From positions 3,673,501 through 3,737,500 of the forward strand of contig NZ_UFSM01000001.1 in NCBI RefSeq assembly GCF_900445235.1: a DNA stretch of 64,000 bases, written 5' to 3'. This DNA comes from Aminobacter aminovorans (GTDB lineage Bacteria; Pseudomonadota; Alphaproteobacteria; Rhizobiales; Rhizobiaceae). Shown here in pieces: positions 55,471 through 64,000 of the stretch; within the stretch, counting starts at the first letter, position 1; every line of letters starts with the position of its first letter. Made by a program: the position numbers and the translations under genes. The notes beneath the pieces are model-generated. The model had not been told where the DNA came from and did not search any database. It was given only the letters and a program-made list of their open reading frames with translations.

Positions 55471-57699
55471 TCAGGCAGCCGACCGTGTCGGCTCAGGCCT
55501 TGTCGGCAAGTCATGGCCGACCGGGGTCACCAACATGACGTCCTCATAGCCGCCGGCACGCAGATCGTCGGCGACATAGGCAATCTCATCGTCATGGTGA
55601 AGGAAGCTGACCAGCACCTCCGTGCCATCGCCAACAAGCCGCGCAATTTCGCCGGCATCGGCGGGACCGCATTCAACGACGACGAGATCATAGGCGGTCG
55701 TCAGCGATTCCATGATGATCGGCAGGCGGTCGGCGGCACGCATGGCACGTGCCGGATCGGCCGTACCGACCGGCATGACATCGCAATCCGAATAATGGTC
55801 AGCGCGGATGACGTCGGTGAACTGGGCTTCGGATGCCAGAAGATTCGTGATGCCGGGATAACGGCCGCCGTCGAGCATCGGGCCAGCCGCGGCACCCGAG
55901 GCGGTGAGGTCGAGCAACAACACGCGCAGGCCGGAATCGGCGACTTCGCGTGCAACCAGCACGGCAGTCGCGGCGGCATCATCGCCTTCGGGTGAAACGA
56001 AGATGGCGCGGGCAGCACCACTCGTTATGAGCTTTTCTGCTGCCGTCTCGATGCTGATGCCGCCATGTGCCGGCGCGAGCGCCGTTTCAAAGGGCTGCTC
56101 ATCGGCGGCGACAGCCAGGTCGTGCTGCGCATCGACGAGTGTCCGTGGCTCGCCATCGGCGTCGGCGGTGTCGAGCTGCACGGCGACTGCCGGCTCTTCC
56201 GCTTCGGCCCAGGCCTGGGCCGCGTCATCTTGCGGCAGGCCGGCGACGCGGCGCACCGGCATCTCCACCTGCGTGACCGGGGTGACGCGAGCGCCGGCTG
56301 CGGGTCGCATGGCGCGGCCGGAAAACAACTCCTGCAGCAGCGTGAAGATCGCCATCAGGAGCAGCGAGCCGACAAAGGCTGCGCCGACAATCGGAACGAT
56401 CTTGGGGAAATAGGCTTCGGAAGGAACGATCGCGGTCGAAAACACCCGCGCGTCGACCGGCAGATAGTTGCGGTCCTGACGCGAGGCCGCTTCGCGGTAG
56501 CGGGTAAGATAGGATTCGAGCAACGCCCGCTGGGCGGCTGCCTCGCGCTCAAGGGCACGCAGTTCGACCTCTTCTTCCGAAACGCGCCCGGATTCCACCT
56601 TCAACCTGTTGAGGTCGGCGACAAGCTGCTTTTCGCGAAGGTCGGCGCCATTCGCCTCGTTGACCAATCCGACAAGTACCTTTTCTGCCTCCGACCGGAT
56701 TTGCGTGTCGAGGTCGGCGAGCTGCGAGTTGAGTGCCTTGATGCGGGGATGGTTGGGCAAAAGCGTCGTCGAAAGGTCGGCAATGTCGGTCCGCAGCTGG
56801 ATCTGGCGTTCGCGCAGGCGCTGGATGAGGCCGGACGACAGCACTTCCGGAATGGCGTCGATCGACCCGCCGCCCTTCAAAGCCTGGCGCACGCTCTGGG
56901 CCGTGGCTTCGGCGGCCGACCGGCTAGCACGGACCCGCGACAGCTCGCTGGAGAGTTCGGACAGCTGCTGGGTGGCGAGCGCGGAATTGTTCTGCCCGAC
57001 GAGCAGGTCGGACTGCGAGCGGAAGCTGGCGACCTTCGCCTCGGCATCCTTGACGCGCTTGTTGAGGTCGGCGATCTCCGGCTTCAGCCAGTCGGTCGCC
57101 TCGGTGCTCGACTCAAGCTTGGAGCCGCGCTGGAAATCGAGATAGGCCTGAGCGATCGCGTTCGGCACGGCTGCGGCAAGCTTGGGATCGGCCGAAGAGA
57201 ACTGGATGACGATGACGCGCGATTTCTCGACGCGGTAGACGGTCAGCTTTTCGCGGAATGCCTTGAGCACACGCTCTTCGGGCGGTAGCTCGCCGGGATC
57301 GCTCTTCAGCCCGGCAATGACCAGCAGGCGCGAAATCGCCGACATTTCCGAAGCGGCATCGAACTCCGGCAGGCTGGCGAGATCGAGCTTCTTGGCAACC
57401 TGCTTGAGGATATCAGTCGAGCCGATGACCTCGACCTGGCTCGTCACCCCTTCCTCGTCGAGGATCGGCCGCTCGTTTTCGCCGCTGCCGTCGGGCCGTG
57501 TGAAGACCGACTCGCGCGTTTCGATCAGAAGCCGGGTCTCGGCGCGATACTTCGGCGTCGCCAGCGAGGCCAGCACGAAGGCAAGCGCGGTGACGGCAAC
57601 AGCAAACAGCACCAGGCGCAGCCAGTTCCTCGCAAGACTGGCGAAGAGCTGGCGCAGATCGACATCGACATCACCGGCAGTGGATTGGACGCCAGACAT
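55471..57699 (-). CDS. Polysaccharide chain-length/co-polymerase protein with degenerate kinase domain (GumC/ExoP-like)
   Basis: 742-residue inner-membrane Wzz-type protein. A first helix near residues 25-45 and a second near 445 flank a large periplasmic coiled-coil region with a GNVR-like segment. The cytoplasmic C-terminal part resembles BY-kinase/CpsD, but its Walker A region reads FVSPEGDDAAAT (about 565-576) instead of a GxGKS/T loop, and the Walker B aspartate position reads VVVECGP. No tyrosine cluster ends the protein. It is probably structural or regulatory and not an active kinase. Start 57699 with TAGGAA upstream. It diverges from the export lipoprotein gene. Confidence 0.9.
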   Translation of the reverse strand: MSGVQSTAGDVDVDLRQLFASLARNWLRLVLFAVAVTALAFVLASLATPKYRAETRLLIETRESVFTRPDGSGENERPILDEEGVTSQVEVIGSTDILKQVAKKLDLASLPEFDAASEMSAISRLLVIAGLKSDPGELPPEERVLKAFREKLTVYRVEKSRVIVIQFSSADPKLAAAVPNAIAQAYLDFQRGSKLESSTEATDWLKPEIADLNKRVKDAEAKVASFRSQSDLLVGQNNSALATQQLSELSSELSRVRASRSAAEATAQSVRQALKGGGSIDAIPEVLSSGLIQRLRERQIQLRTDIADLSTTLLPNHPRIKALNSQLADLDTQIRSEAEKVLVGLVNEANGADLREKQLVADLNRLKVESGRVSEEEVELRALEREAAAQRALLESYLTRYREAASRQDRNYLPVDARVFSTAIVPSEAYFPKIVPIVGAAFVGSLLLMAIFTLLQELFSGRAMRPAAGARVTPVTQVEMPVRRVAGLPQDDAAQAWAEAEEPAVAVQLDTADADGEPRTLVDAQHDLAVAADEQPFETALAPAHGGISIETAAEKLITSGAARAIFVSPEGDDAAATAVLVAREVADSGLRVLLLDLTASGAAAGPMLDGGRYPGITNLLASEAQFTDVIRADHYSDCDVMPVGTADPARAMRAADRLPIIMESLTTAYDLVVVECGPADAGEIARLVGDGTEVLVSFLHHDDEIAYVADDLRAGGYEDVMLVTPVGHDLPTRPEPTRSAA

Positions 57700-57900
57700 G
57701 CAGTTCCTACTCCGAGGCTGAGCAGACTGCACGGTAAACAAACATGGTAACCCATGCGTTAACATTGCCGCACGGCATACAAGCTGAGCCGGGCAAGACG
57801 AGTACGTCCTTTACCGGGCATTAACCCTAACAAGTCGATAACTGGCGCGAACCAATATTCCGCTGCGTGGCGGCAAGCCGTCGAAGGTGTGTCTGCAGAA

Positions 57901-58467
57901 ATGAAAAGCTCCCTTCCCATCTGCCATGCGCTTCTCGCCGCCATGCTGGTCGTAAGCGGTTGCTCGAGCTATCGCCCTGCGCCTGCCGCCTTTCATGAAG
58001 TGCTCGACCAGCCCTACCGTCTCGGCGCGGGCGACCGCATCCGCGTCACCGTCTTCGAGCAGGAAGGCCTGACCAACACCTATAGTGTCGACCAGTCGGG
58101 CTACATCTCCTTCCCGCTCGTCGGCGGCGTGCCGGCCCGCGGTTTTACCGCACAGGAAGTCGAGAAGGCCTTGGCCGCCAAATTGCGGCAGGGTTACCTG
58201 CGCGACCCCGACGTATCGGTCGAGGTCGATCGCTACCGGCCGATCTTCGTCATGGGCGAAGTGGGTGCTGCCGGTCAATATTCCTATGTGCCCGGCCTGA
58301 CCGTGCAGAAAGCCGTGGCGATGGCAGGCGGCTACAGCGCCCGCGCCAACCAGGGCAATGTCGACATTACCCGCGACATCAATGGCAAGGTGATGACCGG
58401 CCGCGTGCTGACCACCGACCCGCTTCTGCCCGGCGACACGATCTATGTCCGCGAGCGGCTGTTCTAA
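57901..58467 (+). CDS. Polysaccharide export outer-membrane lipoprotein (Wza/GumB-like)
   Basis: 188 residues. Lipoprotein signal peptide MKSSLPICHALLAAMLVVSGC with the lipobox cysteine at 21, then a Poly_export domain (YRLGAGDRIRVTVFEQEGLTNTYSVDQSGYISFPLVG) and a SLBB-type segment (VMGEVGAAGQYSYVPGLTVQKAVAMAGGY). It forms the outer-membrane exit for the polymer together with the Wzz protein encoded divergently. ATG 57901 gives the best signal; GTG 57889 is an alternative. Confidence 0.94.
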   Translation: MKSSLPICHALLAAMLVVSGCSSYRPAPAAFHEVLDQPYRLGAGDRIRVTVFEQEGLTNTYSVDQSGYISFPLVGGVPARGFTAQEVEKALAAKLRQGYLRDPDVSVEVDRYRPIFVMGEVGAAGQYSYVPGLTVQKAVAMAGGYSARANQGNVDITRDINGKVMTGRVLTTDPLLPGDTIYVRERLF

Positions 58468-58473
58468 GCCGCC

Positions 58474-59625
58474 GTGCAGCAGACCCCGCCCCGCCAGCTC
58501 AGGATCGTTCACTGCTTCAGGTCGCCGGTCGGCGGCATCTTCAGGCATGTGCGCGACCTGACCGAAGCCCAGGTGGCAGCAGGCCATCAGGTCGGCATCA
58601 TCTGCGACTCAACCACCGGCGGGGAACATGAGGAACGCCTGTTCGAGGCGATCCGCCCGATGCTGGCGCTTGGCATCAAGCGCACGTCGATGCAGCGCCA
58701 TATCGGGCCCGGCGACATCGCCGCCGGCTGGCGCACGTACAAGATCATCAAGGAATTGCGGCCGGACGTGCTGCATGGGCACGGCGCCAAAGGTGGTGCC
58801 TATGCGCGTGCGTTCGGCTCACTGTTGCGGGTTTCAAGGTATTGCGTGGCCCGCCTCTATTCGCCGCATGGCGGCTCTCTGCACTATGATGAGAGGACGA
58901 TGACCGGAAAGCTGTTCTTCGGGCTCGAACGCCTGATGGAGCGCTTCACCGATCATCTGCTTTTCGTCTCTGAGTACGAGCGCCGCACCTTTATCCGCAA
59001 GGTCGGCGAACCGCGCGTGCCCAACAGCCTGGTCTATAACGGCCTGCGCGACGCGGAATTCGAACCGGTGGCAGCACAGCCTGATGCCGCCGACTTTCTC
59101 TATATCGGCATGATGCGCGACCTGAAGGGTCCCGACATGTTCATCGACGCCATCAGCGCGGCGCGGCAAAAGCTCGACCGCGACGTCACCGCGGTGATGG
59201 TCGGCGACGGCGAGGATCTGCCGCGCTACCACGCACAGGTCGCAAGGCTCGAACTCGACGGCAAGATCCGTTTCCTGGCGCCAATGCCGGCACGCCAGGC
59301 CTTTGCCCTTGCCCGCTTCGTCGTCGTGCCGTCGCGTGCGGAAGCCATGCCCTACATCGTTCTGGAGACACTCGCCGCCGGCAAGCCGATCGTGGCCACC
59401 TCAGTCGGCGGCATTCCGGAAATTCTCGGGGCGCAGTCTCCTGCCCTGGTAAACCCTGATGCCGGCGAAATAGGCCGGAAGATGATCGAGGCGTTTCAGT
59501 CGCCTGCAGCCTATGCCGCGGCGATGCCCGACATCACCGAGCTGAAAGCACGTTTCGGTGTAGAAGTGATGGCCAGCGAAGTCGAGAAAGCCTATTTCTC
59601 GGCGCTGCCATCTCGCCGCGTCTGA
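58474..59625 (+). CDS. GT4-family glycosyltransferase
   Basis: 383-residue GT-B enzyme. N-terminal domain with GGIFRHVRDLTEAQVAAGHQVGIIC; C-terminal domain with the nucleotide-sugar block VVPSRAEAMPYIVLETLAAGKPIVATSVGGIPEIL, carrying the EX7E-like motif. The start is GTG 58474, 6 bp after the export gene. It adds one sugar to the lipid-linked repeat unit; donor unknown. Confidence 0.92.
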   Translation: MQQTPPRQLRIVHCFRSPVGGIFRHVRDLTEAQVAAGHQVGIICDSTTGGEHEERLFEAIRPMLALGIKRTSMQRHIGPGDIAAGWRTYKIIKELRPDVLHGHGAKGGAYARAFGSLLRVSRYCVARLYSPHGGSLHYDERTMTGKLFFGLERLMERFTDHLLFVSEYERRTFIRKVGEPRVPNSLVYNGLRDAEFEPVAAQPDAADFLYIGMMRDLKGPDMFIDAISAARQKLDRDVTAVMVGDGEDLPRYHAQVARLELDGKIRFLAPMPARQAFALARFVVVPSRAEAMPYIVLETLAAGKPIVATSVGGIPEILGAQSPALVNPDAGEIGRKMIEAFQSPAAYAAAMPDITELKARFGVEVMASEVEKAYFSALPSRRV

Positions 59626-59721
59626 ACTGCGGCAAAGACAAGTTTGTTGTTCAAGGGTTTCTTAGCTCATCTTTGATATGTCAATCTGGCAAACGGGCGA
59701 CCAGCCAACAGATCGACGACG

Positions 59722-61257
59722 ATGAACAACTTCGACCCAAAGCGCCGCTTCACCCCGGACGCCGTCAAGGCAGCTGACGGCGACGGCAAGCCATCCGACA
59801 AGGCCAAGCTGAGCAATGTCGCGCAAGAGGTGGCAGCCCAGTACCGTCGCGACACCATGTCCCCTGTCATGCTCAGCGGCATTTTACGCCTGACCGAATT
59901 CGGCTTGCTTTTTGTCACCGGTCTGGCGCTTTACGCCTATCACGTCGGATTTCTGGGCCATCTCGGCTGGCAATATCCGCTGGTCATTCTGGCAGCCTCC
60001 GTGGCTGCGACCGTCCTTTTCGAGATCATGGACTGCTATCAGCTGCAGTCCATGATGCGGCCGGGCGTCTCGCTGGGACGAATGGCGCTTTGCTGGGCAA
60101 CCACCTTCGCCCTGATGGCGGTTACCGCCTTCTTCATGAAGGTTTCGGCAGAATTCTCCCGCCTGCTGTTCGGTGGCTGGTTCGTCATCGGGCTGGCGCT
60201 GGTCGTTTGCCTGCGCCTGATCCTGGCGCGCTTCATCCGGCTTTGGGCCCGCAACGGACGCATGGAACGCCGGGCCGTCATCGTCGGCGGCGGCAAGGCA
60301 GCAGAGGTGCTGATCCGCTCGATCGAGCAGCAGCCCTACAATGACATTCGTATCTGCGGCATCTTCGACGACCGCGACGACAAGCGCTCGCCGCCGATCG
60401 TCGCCGGCTATCCCAAGCTCGGCACTGTCTCCGAATTGCTCGAGTTCGCACGCATCGCACGCATCGACATGCTGATCGTGTCGCTGCCGCTGACCGCCGA
60501 AACCCGCGTGCTTCAGCTGCTCAAGAAGCTGTGGGTGCTGCCCGTCGACATCCGGCTGTCGGCGCACTCCAACCAGCTGCAGTTCCGACCGCGCTCCTAT
60601 TCCTACATCGGCGCAGTGCCGATGCTCGACATTTTCGACAAGCCGATCAACGACTGGGATTCGGTCGCCAAGCGAGCCTTCGACATCATCTTCAGCCTGT
60701 TCGGCATCGTCGTCTTTTCGCCCGTCATGCTGGCGACCGCCATCGCCATCAAGCTCGACAGCAAGGGCCCGGTGCTGTTCAAGCAGAAGCGCCACGGCTT
60801 CAACAACGAGGTGGTCGAGGTCTACAAGTTCCGCTCGATGTTCACCGAGCTGTCCGATCCCTCGGCGAAAAAGACCGTGACCAAGAACGACCCCCGCGTC
60901 ACCCGCGTCGGCCGCATCATCCGCAAGACCTCGATCGACGAGCTGCCGCAGTTCTTCAATTCCCTGTTCGGCAGCCTGTCCTTGGTCGGTCCACGCCCAC
61001 ACGCCATCGCCGCACAGTCGCACAACCTGCTCTATAACGAGGTGGTCGACGGCTACTTCGCCCGCCACAAGGTCAAGCCCGGCGTTACCGGCTGGGCCCA
61101 GATCAATGGCTGGCGCGGGGAGATGGACACGGACGAGAAGATCCGCAAGCGCACCGAGTTCGACCTCTATTACATCGAGAACTGGTCGCTCTGGTTCGAC
61201 ATCAAGATCCTGTTCCTGACGCCGATCCGCTTGCTCGACACGGAAAACGCCTATTGA
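59722..61257 (+). CDS. Undecaprenyl-phosphate sugar-1-phosphate transferase (initiating enzyme)
   Basis: 511-residue polyisoprenyl-phosphate hexose-1-phosphate transferase (WcaJ/ExoY type). Four N-terminal helices, a CoA-binding-like Rossmann domain ([19 protein letters not shown]), a fifth hydrophobic segment ([26 protein letters not shown]) and the catalytic block [11 protein letters not shown] ... [27 protein letters not shown] ... [17 protein letters not shown]. It starts repeat-unit synthesis on undecaprenyl phosphate. It overlaps the next gene by four bases. Confidence 0.95.
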   Translation: MNNFDPKRRFTPDAVKAADGDGKPSDKAKLSNVAQEVAAQYRRDTMSPVMLSGILRLTEFGLLFVTGLALYAYHVGFLGHLGWQYPLVILAASVAATVLFEIMDCYQLQSMMRPGVSLGRMALCWATTFALMAVTAFFMKVSAEFSRLLFGGWFVIGLALVVCLRLILARFIRLWARNGRMERRAVIVGGGKAAEVLIRSIEQQPYNDIRICGIFDDRDDKRSPPIVAGYPKLGTVSELLEFARIARIDMLIVSLPLTAETRVLQLLKKLWVLPVDIRLSAHSNQLQFRPRSYSYIGAVPMLDIFDKPINDWDSVAKRAFDIIFSLFGIVVFSPVMLATAIAIKLDSKGPVLFKQKRHGFNNEVVEVYKFRSMFTELSDPSAKKTVTKNDPRVTRVGRIIRKTSIDELPQFFNSLFGSLSLVGPRPHAIAAQSHNLLYNEVVDGYFARHKVKPGVTGWAQINGWRGEMDTDEKIRKRTEFDLYYIENWSLWFDIKILFLTPIRLLDTENAY

Positions 61258-62492
61258 GCGCGATCAGCTATGATCTGCCGCGAGCCGCGATCAACGCCAA
61301 GCTGATCGCGCTCGTTTCCACCGGCGCCATTGCGCTGGGCGTGCTGCTGTCGGGCTTCGTCATCCGCGAGCCCGCACCTTACGAACTCTATATGGCCGGG
61401 CTGATCGCGGTTTGGTCGCTCTTCGGCCTGCGTATCTCGCGTGCCATCACCCCGTTGCTCGTGCTCATCGTCATGTTCAACATCGGCGGGATGATTGCGA
61501 TGACGCAGATGGCGGAGCTGATGAACACCCCGCTCTATCTCGCGGTATCCCTGTTCCTCGGCTTCACCGCCATCTTCTTCGCCGCGGTCACGGAAGCCGA
61601 CCCCAGACTGTTCAGGGTGATCTTCCTGTCCTGGGTGGCATCAGCCGTGGTCACCTCGGTGCTTGGCATGTTGGGCTATTTCGGTGCGATACCGGGAGCC
61701 GAGATGTTCACCAAGTTCGGTCGTGCCGCAGGCGCCTTCCAGGATCCGAACGTCTTCGGCCCCTTCCTCACCTTGCCCGGCATCTACCTGCTCTACCGCG
61801 TGCTGACGGGCAATCCGCTCAAGATGGCGATCTACGCCGTCCCGTTGCTCATTGTCACCGGCGGCATCTTCCTGTCGTTCTCACGTGGCGCGTGGGGACT
61901 GTTTGGCGCCTCGGCCATCCTGCTCACCGGCTTCCTGTTCCTGCAAAGCGACAGCGGCAAGTTCCGGCTGCGGATCGTGATGATGAGCATCGCTGCGATA
62001 GCGCTGCTGACCGTGGCGCTGCTGATCGTGCTGCAGATCCCCAGCATCGCCGAACTGTTCACCACGCGCGCCCAGCTCGTCCAGGACTATGACGGGGCGC
62101 GCCTCGGCCGCTTCGCCCGCTACGGCATCGGCTTCCTCCTGGCGACGGAGAAACCTTTCGGCATCGGAGCGCTGGTGTTCGGCCAGATCTATGGCGAAGA
62201 CACCCACAACATCTGGCTGAAGACGCTGATGGATTATGGCTGGCTCGGCTTTGCCAGCTACCTGACGCTGATCGTCTGGACCGTCGCCGCGGGGTTCCGC
62301 ATCCTGCTGCGCAACAGGCCCTGGCAGCCCTATCTGCTGTCGGCCTATGTCGTTTTCCTCGGACATATCGCGCTGGGCACGGTCATCGACACCGACCACT
62401 GGCGTCACTTCTACCTGCTGCTCGGCCTGATCTGGGGCTCGATCGCCCTTGAGGCCCGCCACCAGCGCGCCTTGGCCTCGCCGACCTTCTGA
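61254..62492 (+). CDS. O-antigen ligase/Wzy-like polymerase
   Basis: 412-residue membrane protein with about ten to twelve helices and a periplasmic loop containing GAFQDPNVFGP, SFSRGAWG and DTHNIWLKTLMDYGWLG, typical of the Wzy/WaaL superfamily. The start is TTG 61254, overlapping the transferase stop. It probably polymerises repeat units or ligates the chain. No Wzx flippase is present in the window. Confidence 0.88.
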   Translation: MSAISYDLPRAAINAKLIALVSTGAIALGVLLSGFVIREPAPYELYMAGLIAVWSLFGLRISRAITPLLVLIVMFNIGGMIAMTQMAELMNTPLYLAVSLFLGFTAIFFAAVTEADPRLFRVIFLSWVASAVVTSVLGMLGYFGAIPGAEMFTKFGRAAGAFQDPNVFGPFLTLPGIYLLYRVLTGNPLKMAIYAVPLLIVTGGIFLSFSRGAWGLFGASAILLTGFLFLQSDSGKFRLRIVMMSIAAIALLTVALLIVLQIPSIAELFTTRAQLVQDYDGARLGRFARYGIGFLLATEKPFGIGALVFGQIYGEDTHNIWLKTLMDYGWLGFASYLTLIVWTVAAGFRILLRNRPWQPYLLSAYVVFLGHIALGTVIDTDHWRHFYLLLGLIWGSIALEARHQRALASPTF

Positions 62493-62623
62493 CTCGCCGG
62501 CGACTGGCCGCCGTTGCACACAAGATTCCCGTTTTGTGAACGGTCCGGCACCGGTTTGCCGGCTCAACTCAGCGTGACCGCTTTGTGAATCAGAGTGACC
62601 GATCCGTCTATGGCAATCGGAAA

Positions 62624-62637
62624 GGTAGGCGCCTATC
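62624..62637. promoter_or_regulatory. Conserved palindrome upstream of DUF1344 gene 1
   Basis: GGTAGGCGCCTATC is a near-perfect inverted repeat at the same distance from its gene as the GATAGG-TG-CCTATC copy at 63337-63350. Conservation in both duplicated promoters suggests an operator. Confidence 0.55.
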
Positions 62638-62707
62638 TCACAGTGGTCAGCGAGACGACAAAACAAAAACCGCCGCCTCGCTACCGAATAATGAAAGGAC
62701 TACTCCA

Positions 62708-62944
62708 ATGAATAAGATCATCCTCGCAGCTTCTGCAATCGCTCTGATGTCTGGTGCAGCATTTGCTTCATCGGCTGAAGGTGTTGTTGCCAAGTTTGAC
62801 CCAGCCGTCCGCGTCATTACGCTCGAAAGCGGCCAGAGCTATTCGGTTCCGCGTGACGTTGCTATCCCGTCGATCCAGACCGGCGAGAAGGTATCGATCC
62901 AGCTCAACGACGAAGGCGACAAGGTCCAGGGCGTCCTCCGCTAA
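62708..62944 (+). CDS. DUF1344 small secreted protein, copy 1
   Basis: 78 residues: signal peptide MNKIILAASAIALMSGAAFA, then a compact 58-residue domain (VVAKFDPAVRVITLESGQSYSVPRDVAIPSIQTGEKVSIQLNDE...) matching DUF1344. It is probably periplasmic; function unknown. A second copy at 63422 differs at few positions. GAAAGGA precedes the start, and a strong terminator follows 37 bp after the stop. Confidence 0.88.
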   Translation: MNKIILAASAIALMSGAAFASSAEGVVAKFDPAVRVITLESGQSYSVPRDVAIPSIQTGEKVSIQLNDEGDKVQGVLR

Positions 62945-62981
62945 GCGGAACCGCCATACCCTTCAACTGCCTTTACCTCCG

Positions 62982-63015
62982 AAAAAGCCACGGGCCCTCC
63001 CACCCGTGGCTTTTT
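62982..63015 (+). terminator. Terminator after DUF1344 copy 1
   Basis: Arms AAAAAGCCACGGG and CCCGTGGCTTTTT around the loop CCCTCCCA. The same loop is kept in the terminator of copy 2 with a compensating C-G to T-A change in the stem. Confidence 0.93.
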
Positions 63016-63336
63016 TCGTTTGTGACGCAGCGCACATTTGGCAATCCGCCGTCGGCTCCACAAGGCGCCCCGCGCTCCATCCAACGCCGCATTGCCCAGC
63101 CAGCGCGATCGAGCAACCGACCTGCATCCAGATGCAGGCTCGCTCCTGCACACTTTCACTATCCTCCACGATGAAGCGGGCTCGCGTCTCACCGCCGCGA
63201 GCAGATTCGTTTTCCCGGCCGGGCCGTTGCGCACAGTTGTGCCGATTTGTGAACGGTCCGACACCCGTTTGCCGGCTCAACTCAGCGTGACCGCTTTGTG
63301 ACTCAGAGTGACCACCCAGCCTATGGAAATTCGAAA

Positions 63337-63350
63337 GATAGGTGCCTATC
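63337..63350. promoter_or_regulatory. Conserved palindrome upstream of DUF1344 gene 2
   Basis: GATAGG-TG-CCTATC, a perfect 6-bp-arm inverted repeat, 71 bp before the ATG; equivalent to 62624-62637. Confidence 0.55.
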
Positions 63351-63421
63351 TATAAGTGGTAAGCGAAACGACAAAACAACAAACCGTCGATCCGCTACCG
63401 AACATTGAAAGGACCAAAACA

Positions 63422-63658
63422 ATGAAGAAGATCATCCTTGCCGCTTCGGCTATCGCCATGATGTCTGGCGCTGCATTTGCTTCGTCTGCAAATGGCGTTG
63501 TTGCCAAGTTCAACGAACAGGCACGCGTCATTACGCTCGAGAGCGGCCAGAGCTACACCGTTCCGCGTGATGTCGCCATCCCGGCGATCCAGGCTGGCGA
63601 AAAGGTATCGATCCAGCTCAACGGCGAAGGCGACAAGGTCAATGCCGTTCTCCGCTAA
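63422..63658 (+). CDS. DUF1344 small secreted protein, copy 2
   Basis: 78 residues with signal peptide MKKIILAASAIAMMSGAAFA and the same mature domain as copy 1 (VVAKFNEQARVITLESGQSYTVPRDVAIPAIQAGEKVSIQLNGE...). Differences are mostly conservative, which suggests both copies remain functional. Ribosome-binding site GAAAGGA. Terminator follows 51 bp after the stop. Confidence 0.88.
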   Translation: MKKIILAASAIAMMSGAAFASSANGVVAKFNEQARVITLESGQSYTVPRDVAIPAIQAGEKVSIQLNGEGDKVNAVLR

Positions 63659-63972
63659 GGCGGATCAGCATTGATGGTCCGACTTACCCCAAGCCGGCCT
63701 CACCTCGACAAAAAGCCATGGGCCCTCCCACCCATGGCTTTTTTGCGTTCCAGGACATGGCGATGCCAAATCATCGGCATTGAAAATGCCCCGCGCGAAC
63801 GGCAACTCGCCACCAGAGTTTCACCGCCGCGCGGCAAGTTCACGTGATCAAAACGTGTCTAGAGTTTACCTGTTGGCGCGTAACAAGCACCGACGTCGGA
63901 TCGTAGTTGATGGTGTCAGCAAGGTGTCCCGCAACAAGCAGCACCTCGCATAACCCCATCAGGAGAACGATC
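63659..63972. other. 314-bp spacer between DUF1344 copies 2 and 3
   Basis: It contains the terminator 63710-63743, then sequence that no longer matches the duplicated promoter, so copy 3 has a different upstream region. The ribosome-binding site AGGAGAACG is directly before 63973. No other gene seen. Confidence 0.6.
63710..63743 (+). terminator. Terminator after DUF1344 copy 2
   Basis: Arms AAAAAGCCATGGG and CCCATGGCTTTTT around CCCTCCCA; covaries with terminator 1. Confidence 0.93.
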
Positions 63973-64000
63973 ATGAACAAGCTCATTCTGGCTGCAGCCG
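63973..64000 (+). CDS. Start of a third small secreted protein (partial)
   Basis: ATG 63973 after AGGAGAACGATC begins MNKLILAAA and runs off the right edge. The opening resembles the signal peptides of the two preceding DUF1344 genes, so it is probably a third family member, but only nine codons are visible. Confidence 0.6.

Larger units (their letters stand above)
62512..63223. repeat. Tandem duplication, unit 1 (about 712 bp)
   Basis: The unit spans promoter, DUF1344 gene, terminator and trailing sequence. Promoter-region blocks CGTTTTGTGAACGGTCC, TTGCCGGCTCAACTCAGCG and GTGACCGCTTTGTGA reappear about 713 bp downstream. Confidence 0.85.
62945..63421. other. 477-bp spacer between DUF1344 copies 1 and 2
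   Basis: It holds terminator 1 (62982-63015), an apparently non-coding stretch of about 200 bp, and the duplicated promoter of copy 2 (from 63224), including the palindrome 63337-63350. No further gene is supported. Confidence 0.65.
63224..63745. repeat. Tandem duplication, unit 2
   Basis: Second copy of the unit at 62512, from CCGTTGCGCACA through the promoter, gene and terminator; similarity fades after the terminator at 63743. Confidence 0.8.

Noticed and set aside
55471..57699. Annotating the Wzz protein as an active tyrosine kinase
   Set aside because: The P-loop lysine and the C-terminal tyrosine cluster are missing.

Overview
The window looks like chromosome of a high-GC alphaproteobacterium of the order Rhizobiales, most probably Mesorhizobium or a close Phyllobacteriaceae relative. 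This rests on gene order and family types, not on a database search: clpP-clpX-lon-hupB, rplM-rpsI with argC nearby, a bioBFDAZ operon with the rhizobial ketoacyl synthase BioZ, a Nudix-like NAD regulator in front of nadABC, DUF1344 and DUF2842 proteins, and dispersed 100-bp palindromic intergenic repeats.

Region 1 (1-13000) is accessory catabolism of an N-heteroaromatic or tryptophan-type compound. One minus-strand operon (6301 down to the left edge) encodes an aldehyde dehydrogenase, a DapA-superfamily lyase, 3-hydroxyanthranilate 3,4-dioxygenase, two branched-chain-type solute-binding proteins and a metallo-beta-lactamase-fold hydrolase; a LysR gene diverges from it. A second minus-strand operon (10383-7508) encodes a flavin monooxygenase, a cofactor-free 2,4-dioxygenase of the HOD/AqdC type and an alpha/beta hydrolase, with its own divergent LysR gene followed by a third paralogous binding protein. 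Together these could take a 4-quinolone-like ring to an (hydroxy)anthranilate and open it. This is the most novel-looking part of the window.

Region 2 (13427-23518) is a cofactor block: NadQ/NrtR-like regulator, nadABC, bioBFDAZ and panD, closely packed with many ATGA overlaps. The bioB 3' end has been replaced by a repeat element. Region 3 (23676-32237) holds a glycosyltransferase, a GAF protein, a peptide-type ABC transporter with an XRE-cupin regulator, and an Xaa-Pro-type peptidase. Region 4 (32362-46891) is mostly housekeeping: hupB, lon, clpX, clpP, metY, rplM and rpsI, mixed with small enzymes (methyltransferase, CatB/Vat-like acetyltransferase, cupin, CoA-binding, VOC, enoyl-CoA hydratase-like, thioesterase, NmrA/HxlR pair).

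Region 5 (47017-52915) has a glycerophosphodiesterase, agmatinase, argC, an aminoglycoside-phosphotransferase-like kinase, heme A synthase and a DUF2842 protein. Region 6 (53019-62492) is a surface polysaccharide locus: deacetylase, CelD-like acyltransferase, chain-length protein with a degenerate kinase domain, export lipoprotein, GT4 glycosyltransferase, initiating sugar-phosphate transferase and a Wzy/ligase-like membrane protein. Region 7 (62512-64000) is a tandem duplication of small secreted DUF1344 genes with their promoters and terminators. No rRNA, tRNA, CRISPR array or intact insertion sequence was recognised.
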